Of a DNA stretch of 64,000 nucleotides, positions 35,904 through 43,708 are shown in pieces. The notes under the pieces are model-generated. The model did no database searches, was not told the origin of the DNA, and worked only from the letters and a program-made list of their open reading frames with translations. This stretch comes from Mycolicibacterium setense (GTDB lineage Bacteria > Actinomycetota > Actinomycetes > Mycobacteriales > Mycobacteriaceae): the NCBI RefSeq assembly GCF_000805385.1, contig NZ_JTJW01000009.1, forward strand, positions 124,001 through 188,000. The letters are read 5' to 3'. Position 1 is the stretch's first letter, and each line of letters starts with the position of its first letter. Both the position numbers and the translations under genes were made by a program.

Positions 35904-37265
35904 GTGCGCGTAGGGGGAGGAGCGGTGATCGCAACCGCTCGGCGCCGTATGAGCCAGCTTGTGCGCTCGCCCGCACTCGGCGTGGCCGTCCTGGCCCCCA
36001 TCGTGCTGGTCGCCGGCGCCGGATCGGCCGCCCCGAGCGCCGACGTGTCCAACGCCGCCGTCACTCCGCTGGCCGCGGTCGAACCGCGGGTCGACCGCTC
36101 GGGCCCCGCTGTGGTCGCAGCCGCCAGGCCGCCGACCAACTTCCGCATCAAGTCGATGAACACGATTTCGGCTCCGCCGCCCGCGTTCGTCGTCAATTCC
36201 CCTGGCGCCCTTGGCATCCCAGGGACCTCGCTCAAGGCGTACCGCAACGCCGAACGGATGATGGCCGCGGCCTATCCCGGCTGCGGTATCAGCTGGAATC
36301 TGCTGGCCGGTATCGGACGGATCGAATCCGGGCACGCCAACGGTGGCGCCACCGATGCCCGCGGCACTGCCGTGCGCCCCATCTACGGCCCCGCGCTCGA
36401 CGGCACCTTGCCGGGCAACGAGATCATCATCCAGAGCGCTCAGGCCGGAAGGATCTCCTACGTCCGGGCGATGGGCCCGATGCAGTTCCTGCCCGGAACC
36501 TGGGCGCGCTACGCCTCCGACGGCGACGGCGACGGCAAGGCAGATGTGCAGAACGTGTACGACTCGGCGCTGGCCGCCGCCCGCTATCTGTGCAGCGGGG
36601 GGCTCAACCTGCGCGATCAGTCCCAGGTCATGTCGGCCATCCTCCGGTACAACAACTCGGTGGCCTACGCCCGCAACGTGTTGGGCTGGGCCGCGGCGTA
36701 CGCCACAGGCGTGGTGCCGGTCGACCTGCCCGAGATCACCGGGTCCATTCCGCCGATCGGCGATTCCCATCTGGACAACCCGGAAGGCCTCGGCCCCGGC
36801 CTGCCCTCCGATGCCACCGGCCTGCCCGCAGGTGATCCGCTGGCCCTGATTCCGCTGCTCAACCGCAATGAGACCGGCACGCAGAACGTTCCCGGGTTCG
36901 CACCGGGACAGGTGCTCGGCCCATTGCCCGGTCCGGCACAGGCCATCCCGACGCCCACGCCGGAGGCGCCGCCGCGGTGGATCCCGCCGTGGGAGCAACC
37001 ACCACGCCAGCCGACATGTGTCGTGTTCTGCCTTGGCGAACAGGCTCCCCCGCCGGCTCCCGTCCCTGGACCGCAGCAGCTTCCGCCACCCGCGCCGGGC
37101 CTCGGCCCGCAGCAGGCTCCGCCGGCCGGACCTCCGCCGGCAGGCCCTCCGCCCGCGGGCCCTGCGCCCGCCCCGGTTGGCCCGCCGATCGAGGCGGCAC
37201 CGCCGGCCCCGGCGCTCGGGCCGGCACTCGGACCGGCCCCCGGCCCCGCCCCGGGTCCCGCCTGA
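35904..37265 (+). CDS. Secreted lytic transglycosylase-like protein with proline-rich tail (Rv1230c-like)
   Basis: 453 residues from GTG 35904 (ribosome site AAGGA). A signal or anchor segment runs from about 22-43 (SPALGVAVLAPIVLVAGAGSA). The SLT/MltB-like lysozyme domain spans about 110-275: ISWNLLAGIGRIESGH with catalytic Glu141, RAMGPMQFLPGTWARYASDG, and ILRYNNSVAYARNVL. The C-terminal 170 residues are a Pro/Ala/Gly repeat region with one short hydrophobic Cys-containing motif (TCVVFCLGEQ), ending in GPAPGP repeats. It probably cleaves peptidoglycan outside the membrane. A GTG at 35925 with GGAGGA close upstream is a possible alternative start. Confidence 0.85.
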   Translation: MRVGGGAVIATARRRMSQLVRSPALGVAVLAPIVLVAGAGSAAPSADVSNAAVTPLAAVEPRVDRSGPAVVAAARPPTNFRIKSMNTISAPPPAFVVNSPGALGIPGTSLKAYRNAERMMAAAYPGCGISWNLLAGIGRIESGHANGGATDARGTAVRPIYGPALDGTLPGNEIIIQSAQAGRISYVRAMGPMQFLPGTWARYASDGDGDGKADVQNVYDSALAAARYLCSGGLNLRDQSQVMSAILRYNNSVAYARNVLGWAAAYATGVVPVDLPEITGSIPPIGDSHLDNPEGLGPGLPSDATGLPAGDPLALIPLLNRNETGTQNVPGFAPGQVLGPLPGPAQAIPTPTPEAPPRWIPPWEQPPRQPTCVVFCLGEQAPPPAPVPGPQQLPPPAPGLGPQQAPPAGPPPAGPPPAGPAPAPVGPPIEAAPPAPALGPALGPAPGPAPGPA

Positions 37266-37321
37266 CGCTGGTCTGAAGCGGCCTGGATCAGAGAGGCCGC
37301 GGCGCCGCCGTAGACTCGGCG

Positions 37322-38467
37322 GTGATGTCCGAATCTGCCACTGAGCTGCAATCCGCGGTTCGCGCCGCGCTGGCCAAGGTGATCGACCCCGAATTGCGGA
37401 GGCCGATCACCGAACTCGGCATGGTCAAGAACATCTCGATCGAAGCCGACCACGGCGTACATGTCGAGATCTACTTGACCACCGCGGCCTGCCCGAAGAA
37501 GAACGAGATCTCCGACCTGGTGAAGGCCGCCGTCACCGACGTCCCCGGTACCGGCGCCGTCAAGGTGAGCCTCGACGTGATGGACGACGAGCAGCGCGCC
37601 GAGTTGCGCAAGATGCTGCGCGGCGATTCCCGCGAGCCGGTGATCCCATTCGCCCAGCCCAATTCCCTGACCCGGGTCTACGCGGTGGCCTCCGGTAAGG
37701 GTGGCGTCGGCAAGTCGAGCGTCACGGTCAACCTGGCCGCCGCGATGGCCGCCCGCGGGTTGTCCGTCGGCCTGCTGGATGCCGACATCTACGGCCACTC
37801 GGTGCCACGGATGATGGGCACCAACGATCGGCCCACGCAGGTCGACTCGATGATCCTGCCGCCGATCGCCCACGACGTGAAGGTCATCTCGATCGCGATG
37901 TTCACCCAGGGCAACACGCCCGTGGTGTGGCGCGGGCCGATGCTGCACCGGGCGCTTCAGCAGTTCCTGGCCGATGTCTACTGGGGCGATCTGGACGTGC
38001 TGCTGCTCGACCTGCCGCCCGGCACCGGCGATATCGCCATCTCGGTCGCCCAGCTGATCCCCGGCGCGGAGATCCTCGTGGTGACCACGCCACAGATGGC
38101 TGCCGCCGAGGTGGCCGAGCGGGCCGGCGCGATCGCCCTGCAGACCCGCCAGCGCATCGCGGGCGTGGTGGAGAACATGTCGGGCCTACAGATGCCCGAC
38201 GGCACCGTCATGCAGCTCTTCGGCGAGGGCGGTGGCCGTCAGGTGGCCGAGTCCCTGACCCGCTCGGTGGGCGCCGAGGTGCCGCTGCTCGGTCAGGTCC
38301 CGCTGGACCCGGCCCTGGTGACCGCGGGTGACTCCGGCGTGCCGCTGGTGTTGTCCGCGCCCGACTCAGCGGCGGGCGCCGAGCTGCGCAAGATCGCCGA
38401 GGGATTGTCGGCCCGCAAGCGCGGCCTGGCCGGGATGTCGCTGGGCTTGGATACCGCGCGCCGCTAA
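37322..38467 (+). CDS. mrp: Iron-sulphur cluster carrier protein Mrp/ApbC
   Basis: 381 residues. An N-terminal DUF59/MIP18-like domain (1-90; VIDPELRRPITELGMV and TTAACPKK with a conserved Cys) is fused to a ParA/MinD-type P-loop ATPase. The deviant Walker A SGKGGVGKS is at 124-132, DADIYGHSVPRMMG at about 152, and DLPPGTGD marks the switch region. The Cys-x2-Cys seen in many ApbC proteins is not evident. It delivers Fe-S clusters to apoproteins. GTG 37322 and ATG 37325 are adjacent in-frame starts. It converges with tatB with a 4-bp overlap. Confidence 0.93.
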   Translation: MMSESATELQSAVRAALAKVIDPELRRPITELGMVKNISIEADHGVHVEIYLTTAACPKKNEISDLVKAAVTDVPGTGAVKVSLDVMDDEQRAELRKMLRGDSREPVIPFAQPNSLTRVYAVASGKGGVGKSSVTVNLAAAMAARGLSVGLLDADIYGHSVPRMMGTNDRPTQVDSMILPPIAHDVKVISIAMFTQGNTPVVWRGPMLHRALQQFLADVYWGDLDVLLLDLPPGTGDIAISVAQLIPGAEILVVTTPQMAAAEVAERAGAIALQTRQRIAGVVENMSGLQMPDGTVMQLFGEGGGRQVAESLTRSVGAEVPLLGQVPLDPALVTAGDSGVPLVLSAPDSAAGAELRKIAEGLSARKRGLAGMSLGLDTARR

Positions 38468-38868
38468 GTGGCGTCGGGGTCGAATGTGGGGCCGGTCGGC
38501 TTGTCTGCGGGCTTGGCCGCAGGATCGCCGACGGGCTTGTCGTTCGGTGCTGCCGGCGGTTGCGTCTTGCTGTCGTCGAAGGCGCCGGTCAGGAATGAAT
38601 CGTCACCATCGAGCAGGTGCTTGGTGATCGCGGCCCGCGGGGTCATGCCGCGCAGCTTCTGGAGTTCGGCGAGGGGTTGGCGAAGGTCGTCGAACTCCGG
38701 CCCGAGATCCTGACGTAACTGGGTGGTCGCGCCGCTGACGTAGTCGCGGGCCTGCTTGAGGGCACCGGAGGTCCATCGGATGGCCCCGGGCAGACGCTCG
38801 GGCCCCAGGATCACCAGACCGGCGATCACCAGGACCAGCATCTCCCCCCACCCGATGTTCGCGAACAT
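38464..38868 (-). CDS. tatB: Sec-independent protein translocase subunit TatB
   Basis: 134 residues. One N-terminal transmembrane helix (MFANIGWGEMLVLVIAGLVI with the conserved Glu), the hinge LGPERLPGAIRW, an amphipathic helix, and a disordered Pro/Lys/Asp-rich tail. This is the standard TatB build, for twin-arginine substrate recognition with TatC. It lies 2 bp after htrA at the end of the sigE-rseA-htrA-tatB string, the same order as in M. tuberculosis. Confidence 0.93.
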   Translation of the reverse strand: MFANIGWGEMLVLVIAGLVILGPERLPGAIRWTSGALKQARDYVSGATTQLRQDLGPEFDDLRQPLAELQKLRGMTPRAAITKHLLDGDDSFLTGAFDDSKTQPPAAPNDKPVGDPAAKPADKPTGPTFDPDAT

Positions 38869-38870
38869 CG

Positions 38871-40367
38871 CTACTGCGCTTTTTGATCGTCGCCGATCGG
38901 CGTGACCATGAACGTCATCGGCCGACCGTCGCGAAGCACCTCGATCGGGGCTTCCTGCCCGATCTTGAGTTGACGCACCGCGACCACCATCTCATCGGCA
39001 TCGGCGACCTTGCGGTCACCGACCTTGACCACCACGTCGTTCTCCAGGATGCCGGCCTTGTCGGCCGGGCCGCCTGCGTTGACGTTGCGGACCTGCGCGC
39101 CCGAGGCCACGCTGTTGCTCACCGTGACGGCGCTGAGCAGCAGGGTCGGATGCGCGACCTTGCCGTCCTTGATCAGGTTCTCGACGACCTGCTTCACCTC
39201 GTTGACCGGGATCGCGAAGCCCAGGCCACTGGCGCTGTCCGACAAGGACTTTCCGGCCGTGTTGATGCCGATCACCTCGGAGGACATGTTGATCAGCGGG
39301 CCACCGGAGTTGCCGTGGTTGATCGAGGCATCGGTCTGCAGCCCGTCGATCACGGTGTCGGTGTCGGAACCTTCACCCGAGAGCGGCACCGGCCGGTGCA
39401 GCGCGCTGATGATGCCGTGGGTGACCGTGCTGCGCAGCCCGAGCGGGGCGCCGGCTGCGATCACTTCCTCACCGACGCGCACCTTCTCGGAATCACCGAA
39501 TCGCGCAACGGCGAGGTTGTCGACGTTGTCGACCTTGAGCACTGCCAGATCGGTCTTGGGGTCGCGGCCGACCAGGTTGGCGGGCACTTCCTTGCCGTCG
39601 TTGAACACCACGGTGATCTGGTAATCCGCCGGCTTGCTCGCGGCATCGGAGATGACGTGGTTGTTGGTGACGATATAGCCCTTGCCGTCGACCACGACGC
39701 CCGAACCCTGCGAGCCCTCGGTCTTGCTCTTGGCCTCGATGGTCACCACGGAATCCTCGACCGCGGAGGCGACGGTGGCGAAGCGACCGGCGTCGGGGGA
39801 CGGAAGGTCACCGGTCTCCAGCGTCACCTTGGAGGTCGTGAAGGCCTGCACGGTGCCCGCGGTCTTCTGCCCGACCCAGCCGCCGATGAACGCGATCAAC
39901 CCGGCGACGATGAACAGGATCACCAGCGACGGCCACGACACCCGGCCGCCGAACAGGACCTCGCGGGCGCCCAGCTTGCCGATCGGGGCCGCCGAGACCA
40001 CCGGCGCAGCCGGTGCCTGAGCAGGGGTGCCCAGCGCCGGAATGGCGCCCGGATCGCGCCAGGGATCGTCGAAATCGTCGTCGCCGGTGTTGCGCTCGGC
40101 CTCGAGGGCGCCGGCGTCGGCTGGATGCCGCTGCAGGGAGTCACCACTGGCGGAGGGACGGCCGAACGCCTCGGCCAGCACAGGATCGGGCGGTTGGTCC
40201 TTGGGGGCGTACTCACCCTGGTCCTGGTACTTCTCCGCGCCGAGGAACGAGCCGTCGACGCCGGCGGGCCGCCCGAACGTGCGCTGCGACAACTGGTCGA
40301 CGGGTGGCCGCTCGACAGGGCGCGGTTCCAGACGGCCGCTCTCGTCGGACTGGTCCTGGTTGGTCAC
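38871..40367 (-). CDS. htrA: Membrane-anchored serine protease HtrA (DegP-like)
   Basis: 498 residues from GTG 40367. A long acidic, disordered cytoplasmic part (1-140), one transmembrane helix (about 143-166), then an extracytoplasmic trypsin-like protease with His237 (NNHVIS), Asp273 (KTDLAV) and Ser354 (GNSGGP), and a C-terminal PDZ domain (about 400-490; AGGPADKAGILENDVVVKVGD). An envelope quality-control protease that in M. tuberculosis is essential and belongs to the SigE stress unit; it can process RseA-like anti-sigma or cell wall enzymes. 78 bp separate it from rseA. Confidence 0.95.
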   Translation of the reverse strand: MTNQDQSDESGRLEPRPVERPPVDQLSQRTFGRPAGVDGSFLGAEKYQDQGEYAPKDQPPDPVLAEAFGRPSASGDSLQRHPADAGALEAERNTGDDDFDDPWRDPGAIPALGTPAQAPAAPVVSAAPIGKLGAREVLFGGRVSWPSLVILFIVAGLIAFIGGWVGQKTAGTVQAFTTSKVTLETGDLPSPDAGRFATVASAVEDSVVTIEAKSKTEGSQGSGVVVDGKGYIVTNNHVISDAASKPADYQITVVFNDGKEVPANLVGRDPKTDLAVLKVDNVDNLAVARFGDSEKVRVGEEVIAAGAPLGLRSTVTHGIISALHRPVPLSGEGSDTDTVIDGLQTDASINHGNSGGPLINMSSEVIGINTAGKSLSDSASGLGFAIPVNEVKQVVENLIKDGKVAHPTLLLSAVTVSNSVASGAQVRNVNAGGPADKAGILENDVVVKVGDRKVADADEMVVAVRQLKIGQEAPIEVLRDGRPMTFMVTPIGDDQKAQ

Positions 40368-40445
40368 CGGTGTATCACTCTCTATCGGAGCGCCTGCCCC
40401 AGCCGGATAGGCCGACGCCGGTCACTGATCGCCTTGCTGTGCAGC

Positions 40446-40844
40446 CTACCGGCGCTTACGCCGACTCCGCGTCGGGTCATCGGCAAACTGAGGCGGTTCG
40501 CCGACCTCGGCCGGGGGCTCTGGGCTGTGGTGCGGTATCTGCGACAACAGTCCCAACAGGGAATTCGGAATGGCTATCGGACACGAGTCCCGCAATGCGG
40601 CCCGGGCCTGACCCTGGGCATCCACCTCGGCGGCGCAATCCGGGCACAGGGACAAGTGATGGGCGGCCCGCAGGTGAGCACTCATCCGCAGCTCGCCGTC
40701 GACGAACGCCGCAATGGCCTCGGTCGAGAGGTGCTCGGTGGAGCCGAACTGACGAGGTGCGCCCACCGGGGCGTCACTTTGAGAGGCGAACTGCGCAGGC
40801 AACCAGGAGAAAGCCCGACGGAACACATGTCCCGGGTCGACCAT
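40446..40844 (-). CDS. rseA: Anti-sigma-E factor RseA (ZAS family)
   Basis: 132 residues from ATG 40844 (MVDPGHVFRRAFSW), with ribosome site AAAGGAG; a longer frame to 40922 begins within the sigE stop region and is rejected. The zinc-associated anti-sigma motif H63-x3-C67-x2-C70 (HHLSLCPDC) lies inside the predicted sigma-binding helices, so binding is probably redox/zinc sensitive. There is no transmembrane helix: it is a cytoplasmic anti-sigma. In M. tuberculosis RseA is phosphorylated by PknB and degraded by ClpC1P2. It follows sigE by 77 bp. Confidence 0.92.
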   Translation of the reverse strand: MVDPGHVFRRAFSWLPAQFASQSDAPVGAPRQFGSTEHLSTEAIAAFVDGELRMSAHLRAAHHLSLCPDCAAEVDAQGQARAALRDSCPIAIPNSLLGLLSQIPHHSPEPPAEVGEPPQFADDPTRSRRKRR

Positions 40845-40921
40845 CACCCAGCTCCTTTCGCCGCGCCCAATTGTCCTGACCCGAATGTAGCGCGACCGGG
40901 CGCGCTGAACACCAACCACCA

Positions 40922-41701
40922 CTAGGCGGATTTGGCGGTTTCCGGCGAGTTCTTCGCCAGATACTCGCGCAACGCCTGCCTGCCGCGGTGAATGCGGCTG
41001 CGCACCGTGCCGAGTTTGACGCCCAGCGTGGCGCCGATCTCCTCATAGGACAGACCCTCGATGTCGCACAGGACCACCGCGGCACGGAACTCCGGGGCCA
41101 GTGAATCCAAGGCGGCCTGCAGGTCGGCACCCAACCGCGAGTCGTGGTAGATCTGCTCGGGATTCGGGTCGTCGGCGGGCACGCGGTCGTAGTCCTCGGG
41201 CAGCGCTTCCATCCGGATACGCCCGCGGCGACGGACCATGTCCAGGAACAGGTTCGTGGTGATGCGGTGCAACCAGCCCTCGAAGGTGCCCGGCTGGTAG
41301 TTCTGCACCGAGCGGAACACCCGGATGAAGGTTTCCTGCGTGAGGTCCTCGGCGTCGTGCTGGTTGCCCGAGAGGCGGTAGGCCAGTCGGTACACCCGGT
41401 CCGCGTGTTGACGGACCAGCTCATCCCATGACGGCATGGCGGCCTGATCGCCGGTCGCGTCGAATACCGCGGTACCGGTCAGTTCATCGGACGGCTCGAC
41501 CCATTCACCTGCGGTGAACTGCTCCAGGTGTGCCATTGACACCGGGGCATGTTGGGCTGCCGGGTTCGAGATAACAGCGTCGACGCTCGTCGGATCCTCC
41601 TCGTCACAGATTTCACCCAGCTCAACACGATTCATGACTTGGTTATTCCGAGTGCTGTCCTGATTGTGCTGGGCGGTGCGCCAGCGGGCGCGGTGTTCCA
41701 T
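40922..41701 (-). CDS. sigE: ECF RNA polymerase sigma factor SigE
   Basis: 259 residues from ATG 41701; 237 from ATG 41635, an equally credible start. Region 2 reads WDELVRQHADRVYRLAYRLSGN...DLTQETFIRVFRSV, with YQPGTFEGWLHRITTNLFLDMVRRR closing it. Region 4 (PPEFRAAVV-like, here APEFRAAVVLCDIEGLSYEEIGATLGVKLGTVRSRIHRGRQALR in pieces) is nearly identical to M. tuberculosis SigE. The N-terminal extension before WVEPSDEL differs between species. M. tuberculosis sigE is known to use several promoters and start codons, which fits the ambiguity here. It controls surface and oxidative stress genes with RseA and HtrA. Confidence 0.95.
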   Translation of the reverse strand: MEHRARWRTAQHNQDSTRNNQVMNRVELGEICDEEDPTSVDAVISNPAAQHAPVSMAHLEQFTAGEWVEPSDELTGTAVFDATGDQAAMPSWDELVRQHADRVYRLAYRLSGNQHDAEDLTQETFIRVFRSVQNYQPGTFEGWLHRITTNLFLDMVRRRGRIRMEALPEDYDRVPADDPNPEQIYHDSRLGADLQAALDSLAPEFRAAVVLCDIEGLSYEEIGATLGVKLGTVRSRIHRGRQALREYLAKNSPETAKSA

Positions 41702-41876
41702 GCCGATACCGTTCCTGATCCCGGTGTGGTGGAGATATGAGCAATCTGAACTTTCCCTGAGAATGCCGAGGATACGTCCGGTTACCTGCCCAAACCAGCG
41801 AATATCCGGCCGGTGACAACCGCCACCCACGGGCGTGTCGCGACGGCGCCCCGCCGGTCTGGCTTACGCTGCGGGC
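41702..41876. promoter_or_regulatory. Divergent sigE / O-methyltransferase regulatory region
   Basis: 175 bp between the two starts. On the minus strand, TTCTCAG (41757-41763) is followed closely by TTCAGA, a loose direct repeat in the area where MprA binds upstream of sigE in M. tuberculosis. I can see no unambiguous GGAAC/GTT SigE-type promoter. Regulator assignment is inference. Confidence 0.35.
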
Positions 41877-42521
41877 ATGGTCAGCTCCAACCACGGTCAC
41901 GCCGAGGCGATCGTGACGCATGCCGAACGGTCGATCTCCGAAGACGAGATCGTCGCGGCTGCCCGCGAGCGGGCCGAAGAACTCGGCGCAGGCGCCGTCA
42001 CCCCGGCCGTCGGAGCCTTGCTGAGCGTGCTCGCACGGCTCACCGGGGGTCGGGCGGTGGTGGAGGTCGGCACCGGAGCCGGCGTCAGCGGGCTGTGGCT
42101 GTTGTCCGGTATGAGCGACGACGGCGTGCTGACCACGATCGACGTCGAGCCCGAGCACCAGCGCATCGCCAAGCAGGGGTTCAGCGAGGCCGGTGTCGGT
42201 CCTGGACGCACCCGGCTGATCAGCGGGCGCGCCCAGGAGGTCCTGACCCGGCTCGCCGACGAGTCCTACGACCTGGTGTTCATCGACGCCGAGCCGATCG
42301 ACCAGCCACAGTTCGTGGCCGAAGGTGTGCGGCTCCTACGTTCCGGCGGCGCGATCGTGCTGCACCGGGCCGCGCTCGGCGGCCGGGCCGGCGACGCCTC
42401 CGCCAACGATGCGGAGGTCAATGCTGTGCGCGAAGCAGCGCGGCTGATCGCCGAGGACGAGCGGCTCACGCCCGTCCTGATCCCGTTGGGCGACGGCCTG
42501 CTGGCCGCCGCTCGCGACTGA
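41877..42521 (+). CDS. SAM-dependent O-methyltransferase (Rv1220c-like, class I, CCoAMT type)
   Basis: 214 residues from ATG 41877. A Rossmann methyltransferase of the catechol/caffeoyl-CoA O-methyltransferase family: helical N-terminus, SAM motif I VVEVGTGAGVSGLWLL near 62-77, acidic residue in LTTIDVEPEHQRIA, YDLVFIDAEP as motif post-II/metal site, and LRSGGAIVLHRAALGG. It is divergent from sigE, an arrangement conserved in mycobacteria, and is followed by a strong intrinsic terminator. The substrate is unknown. Confidence 0.88.
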   Translation: MVSSNHGHAEAIVTHAERSISEDEIVAAARERAEELGAGAVTPAVGALLSVLARLTGGRAVVEVGTGAGVSGLWLLSGMSDDGVLTTIDVEPEHQRIAKQGFSEAGVGPGRTRLISGRAQEVLTRLADESYDLVFIDAEPIDQPQFVAEGVRLLRSGGAIVLHRAALGGRAGDASANDAEVNAVREAARLIAEDERLTPVLIPLGDGLLAAARD

Positions 42522-42539
42522 CTTTTCTCGCCCCTTTCC

Positions 42540-42580
42540 CGGCCTCACCCCTCACTGCGGGGTGGGGCCGAAGTTTTTTA
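42540..42580 (+). terminator. Strong intrinsic terminator after the O-methyltransferase gene
   Basis: Stem CGGCCTCACCCC (42540-42551) with GGGGTGGGGCCG (42559-42570), one T:G wobble, a 7-nt loop, then AAGTTTTTTA. A full U-tract is rare in mycobacteria. It insulates the methyltransferase from the TetR efflux operon 60 bp downstream. Confidence 0.92.
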
Positions 42581-42603
42581 CGGATTCCTGACGCGTTACC
42601 CCC

Positions 42604-42649
42604 TTGACCGCGCGCTGAACGCGCGTTTAGCGTATTGAACATGCGTTCA
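42604..42649 (+). promoter_or_regulatory. raaS promoter with two TetR operators
   Basis: TTGACC at 42604-42609 and TAGCGT at 42628-42633 (18-bp spacer) predict transcription starting at or next to the ATG at 42641, giving a leaderless mRNA. Two copies of TGAAC(G/A)(C/T)GCGTT(T/C)A lie at 42616-42629 and 42636-42649, with centres exactly 20 bp apart. The first covers the spacer and -10; the second covers the start codon. This is a standard autorepression layout for the TetR gene that follows. Confidence 0.8.
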
Positions 42650-43318
42650 GTCGATGATCGGACAGCGTTGGCACGGATTCGCGACGCCGCGATCGAGCAG
42701 TACGGGCAGCACGGATTCAGCGTGGGACTGCGCACCATCGCCGAGGCTGCCGGTGTCAGCGCCGCCTTGGTCATCCACCACTTCGGCTCCAAGGAAGGCC
42801 TGCGTAAGGCGTGCGACGCCTATGTGGCCGAGGTGGTGCGCGAGGCCAAGACCGAGTCCATGCAGAGCGCTGATCCCGCGACGTGGATGGCCCAGATGGC
42901 CGAGATCGAGTCCTACGCACCGCTGATGGCCTACCTGGTCCGCAGCATGCAATCGGGAAGCGATCTGGCGAAGGCGTTCTGGCGCACCATGCTGGACAAC
43001 GCCGAGGAATACCTCGAAGAGGGCGTGCGCACCGGACTGCTCAAACCCAGCCGCGACCCGCGAGCCCGGGCGCGGTTCATGGCGATATGCAGCGGCGGCG
43101 GGTTCCTGCTGTACCTGCAGCTGCACGACGACCCGACCGATCTGCGCCGGGTGCTGCGCGATTACGGCGAGGAGATGATGCTGCCCGCCCTCGAGCTCTA
43201 CACCGAGGGCCTGATGACCGACTCGACGATGTACGACGCCTTCATGCACCGACGCGAACAGGGCGTTCCGTTCAGCTCCACATCCGCCACCGACACCGAC
43301 CGAAAGGAACCGGCATGA
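42641..43318 (+). CDS. raaS: TetR-family repressor of ABC efflux operon (RaaS / Rv1219c-like)
   Basis: 225 residues from ATG 42641, inside the second operator. N-terminal HTH: ALARIRDAAIEQYGQHGFSVGLRTIAEAAGVSAALVIHHFGSKEGL (in pieces), followed by an all-helical ligand domain of about 150 residues (MAYLVRSMQSGSDLAKAFWRTM). The M. tuberculosis homologue Rv1219c (RaaS) represses itself and the Rv1217c-Rv1218c pump and influences survival under antimicrobials. The order here (TetR, membrane protein, ATPase, permease) is the same with one extra gene. The stop overlaps the next ATG (ATGA). Confidence 0.87.
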   Translation: MRSVDDRTALARIRDAAIEQYGQHGFSVGLRTIAEAAGVSAALVIHHFGSKEGLRKACDAYVAEVVREAKTESMQSADPATWMAQMAEIESYAPLMAYLVRSMQSGSDLAKAFWRTMLDNAEEYLEEGVRTGLLKPSRDPRARARFMAICSGGGFLLYLQLHDDPTDLRRVLRDYGEEMMLPALELYTEGLMTDSTMYDAFMHRREQGVPFSSTSATDTDRKEPA

Positions 43319-43692
43319 CCGCTCAAACCTTCTTCGCCCTGTTCTGGGGCTGGCTCACGATCATCGTCGTCGCCATGTTCTTCGCTCGTCCGCAAGCCCT
43401 GCACGATGTCAAACACCTCATCGTCGAGAACCGGGCATTCGGACTCACCTACGGCTTCATGTCGCTGTTCCTCGGCCTGGCATCGGTTCTGCTGCACAAC
43501 GTCTGGGAACTGAACTGGCACGTGCTCATCACGATCTTCGGCTGGCTGGCACTGATCAAGGGAGTGATCGTCATTGCGTGGCCGGAAATTTCGAAGAACA
43601 CCAAATACGAAACCCGCGTCATGACCACCCGCATCGCACTCATCGTCGTAGGCGCCCTGGCAGTGTGGCTGCTCGGCGCCAGCTACGCCTGA
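43315..43692 (+). CDS. Small four-helix integral membrane protein in the raaS operon
   Basis: 125 residues. Four hydrophobic segments: FFALFWGWLTIIVVAMFFA, FGLTYGFMSLFLGLASVLL, VLITIFGWLALIKGVIVIAW and IALIVVGALAVWLLGA. No family motif is recognised. It overlaps raaS by ATGA and precedes the ABC ATPase by 16 bp, so it is part of the same transcript; from memory M. tuberculosis has no gene between Rv1219c and Rv1218c. It might be an accessory subunit of the exporter; this is inference. Confidence 0.8.
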   Translation: MTAQTFFALFWGWLTIIVVAMFFARPQALHDVKHLIVENRAFGLTYGFMSLFLGLASVLLHNVWELNWHVLITIFGWLALIKGVIVIAWPEISKNTKYETRVMTTRIALIVVGALAVWLLGASYA

Positions 43693-43708
43693 CCCAGTGA
43701 GGACACCC

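Noticed and set aside
40845..40922. 26-residue N-terminal extension of RseA
   Set aside because: ATG 40844 has AAAGGAG at proper distance; the longer form would overlap the sigE stop and lacks family similarity.
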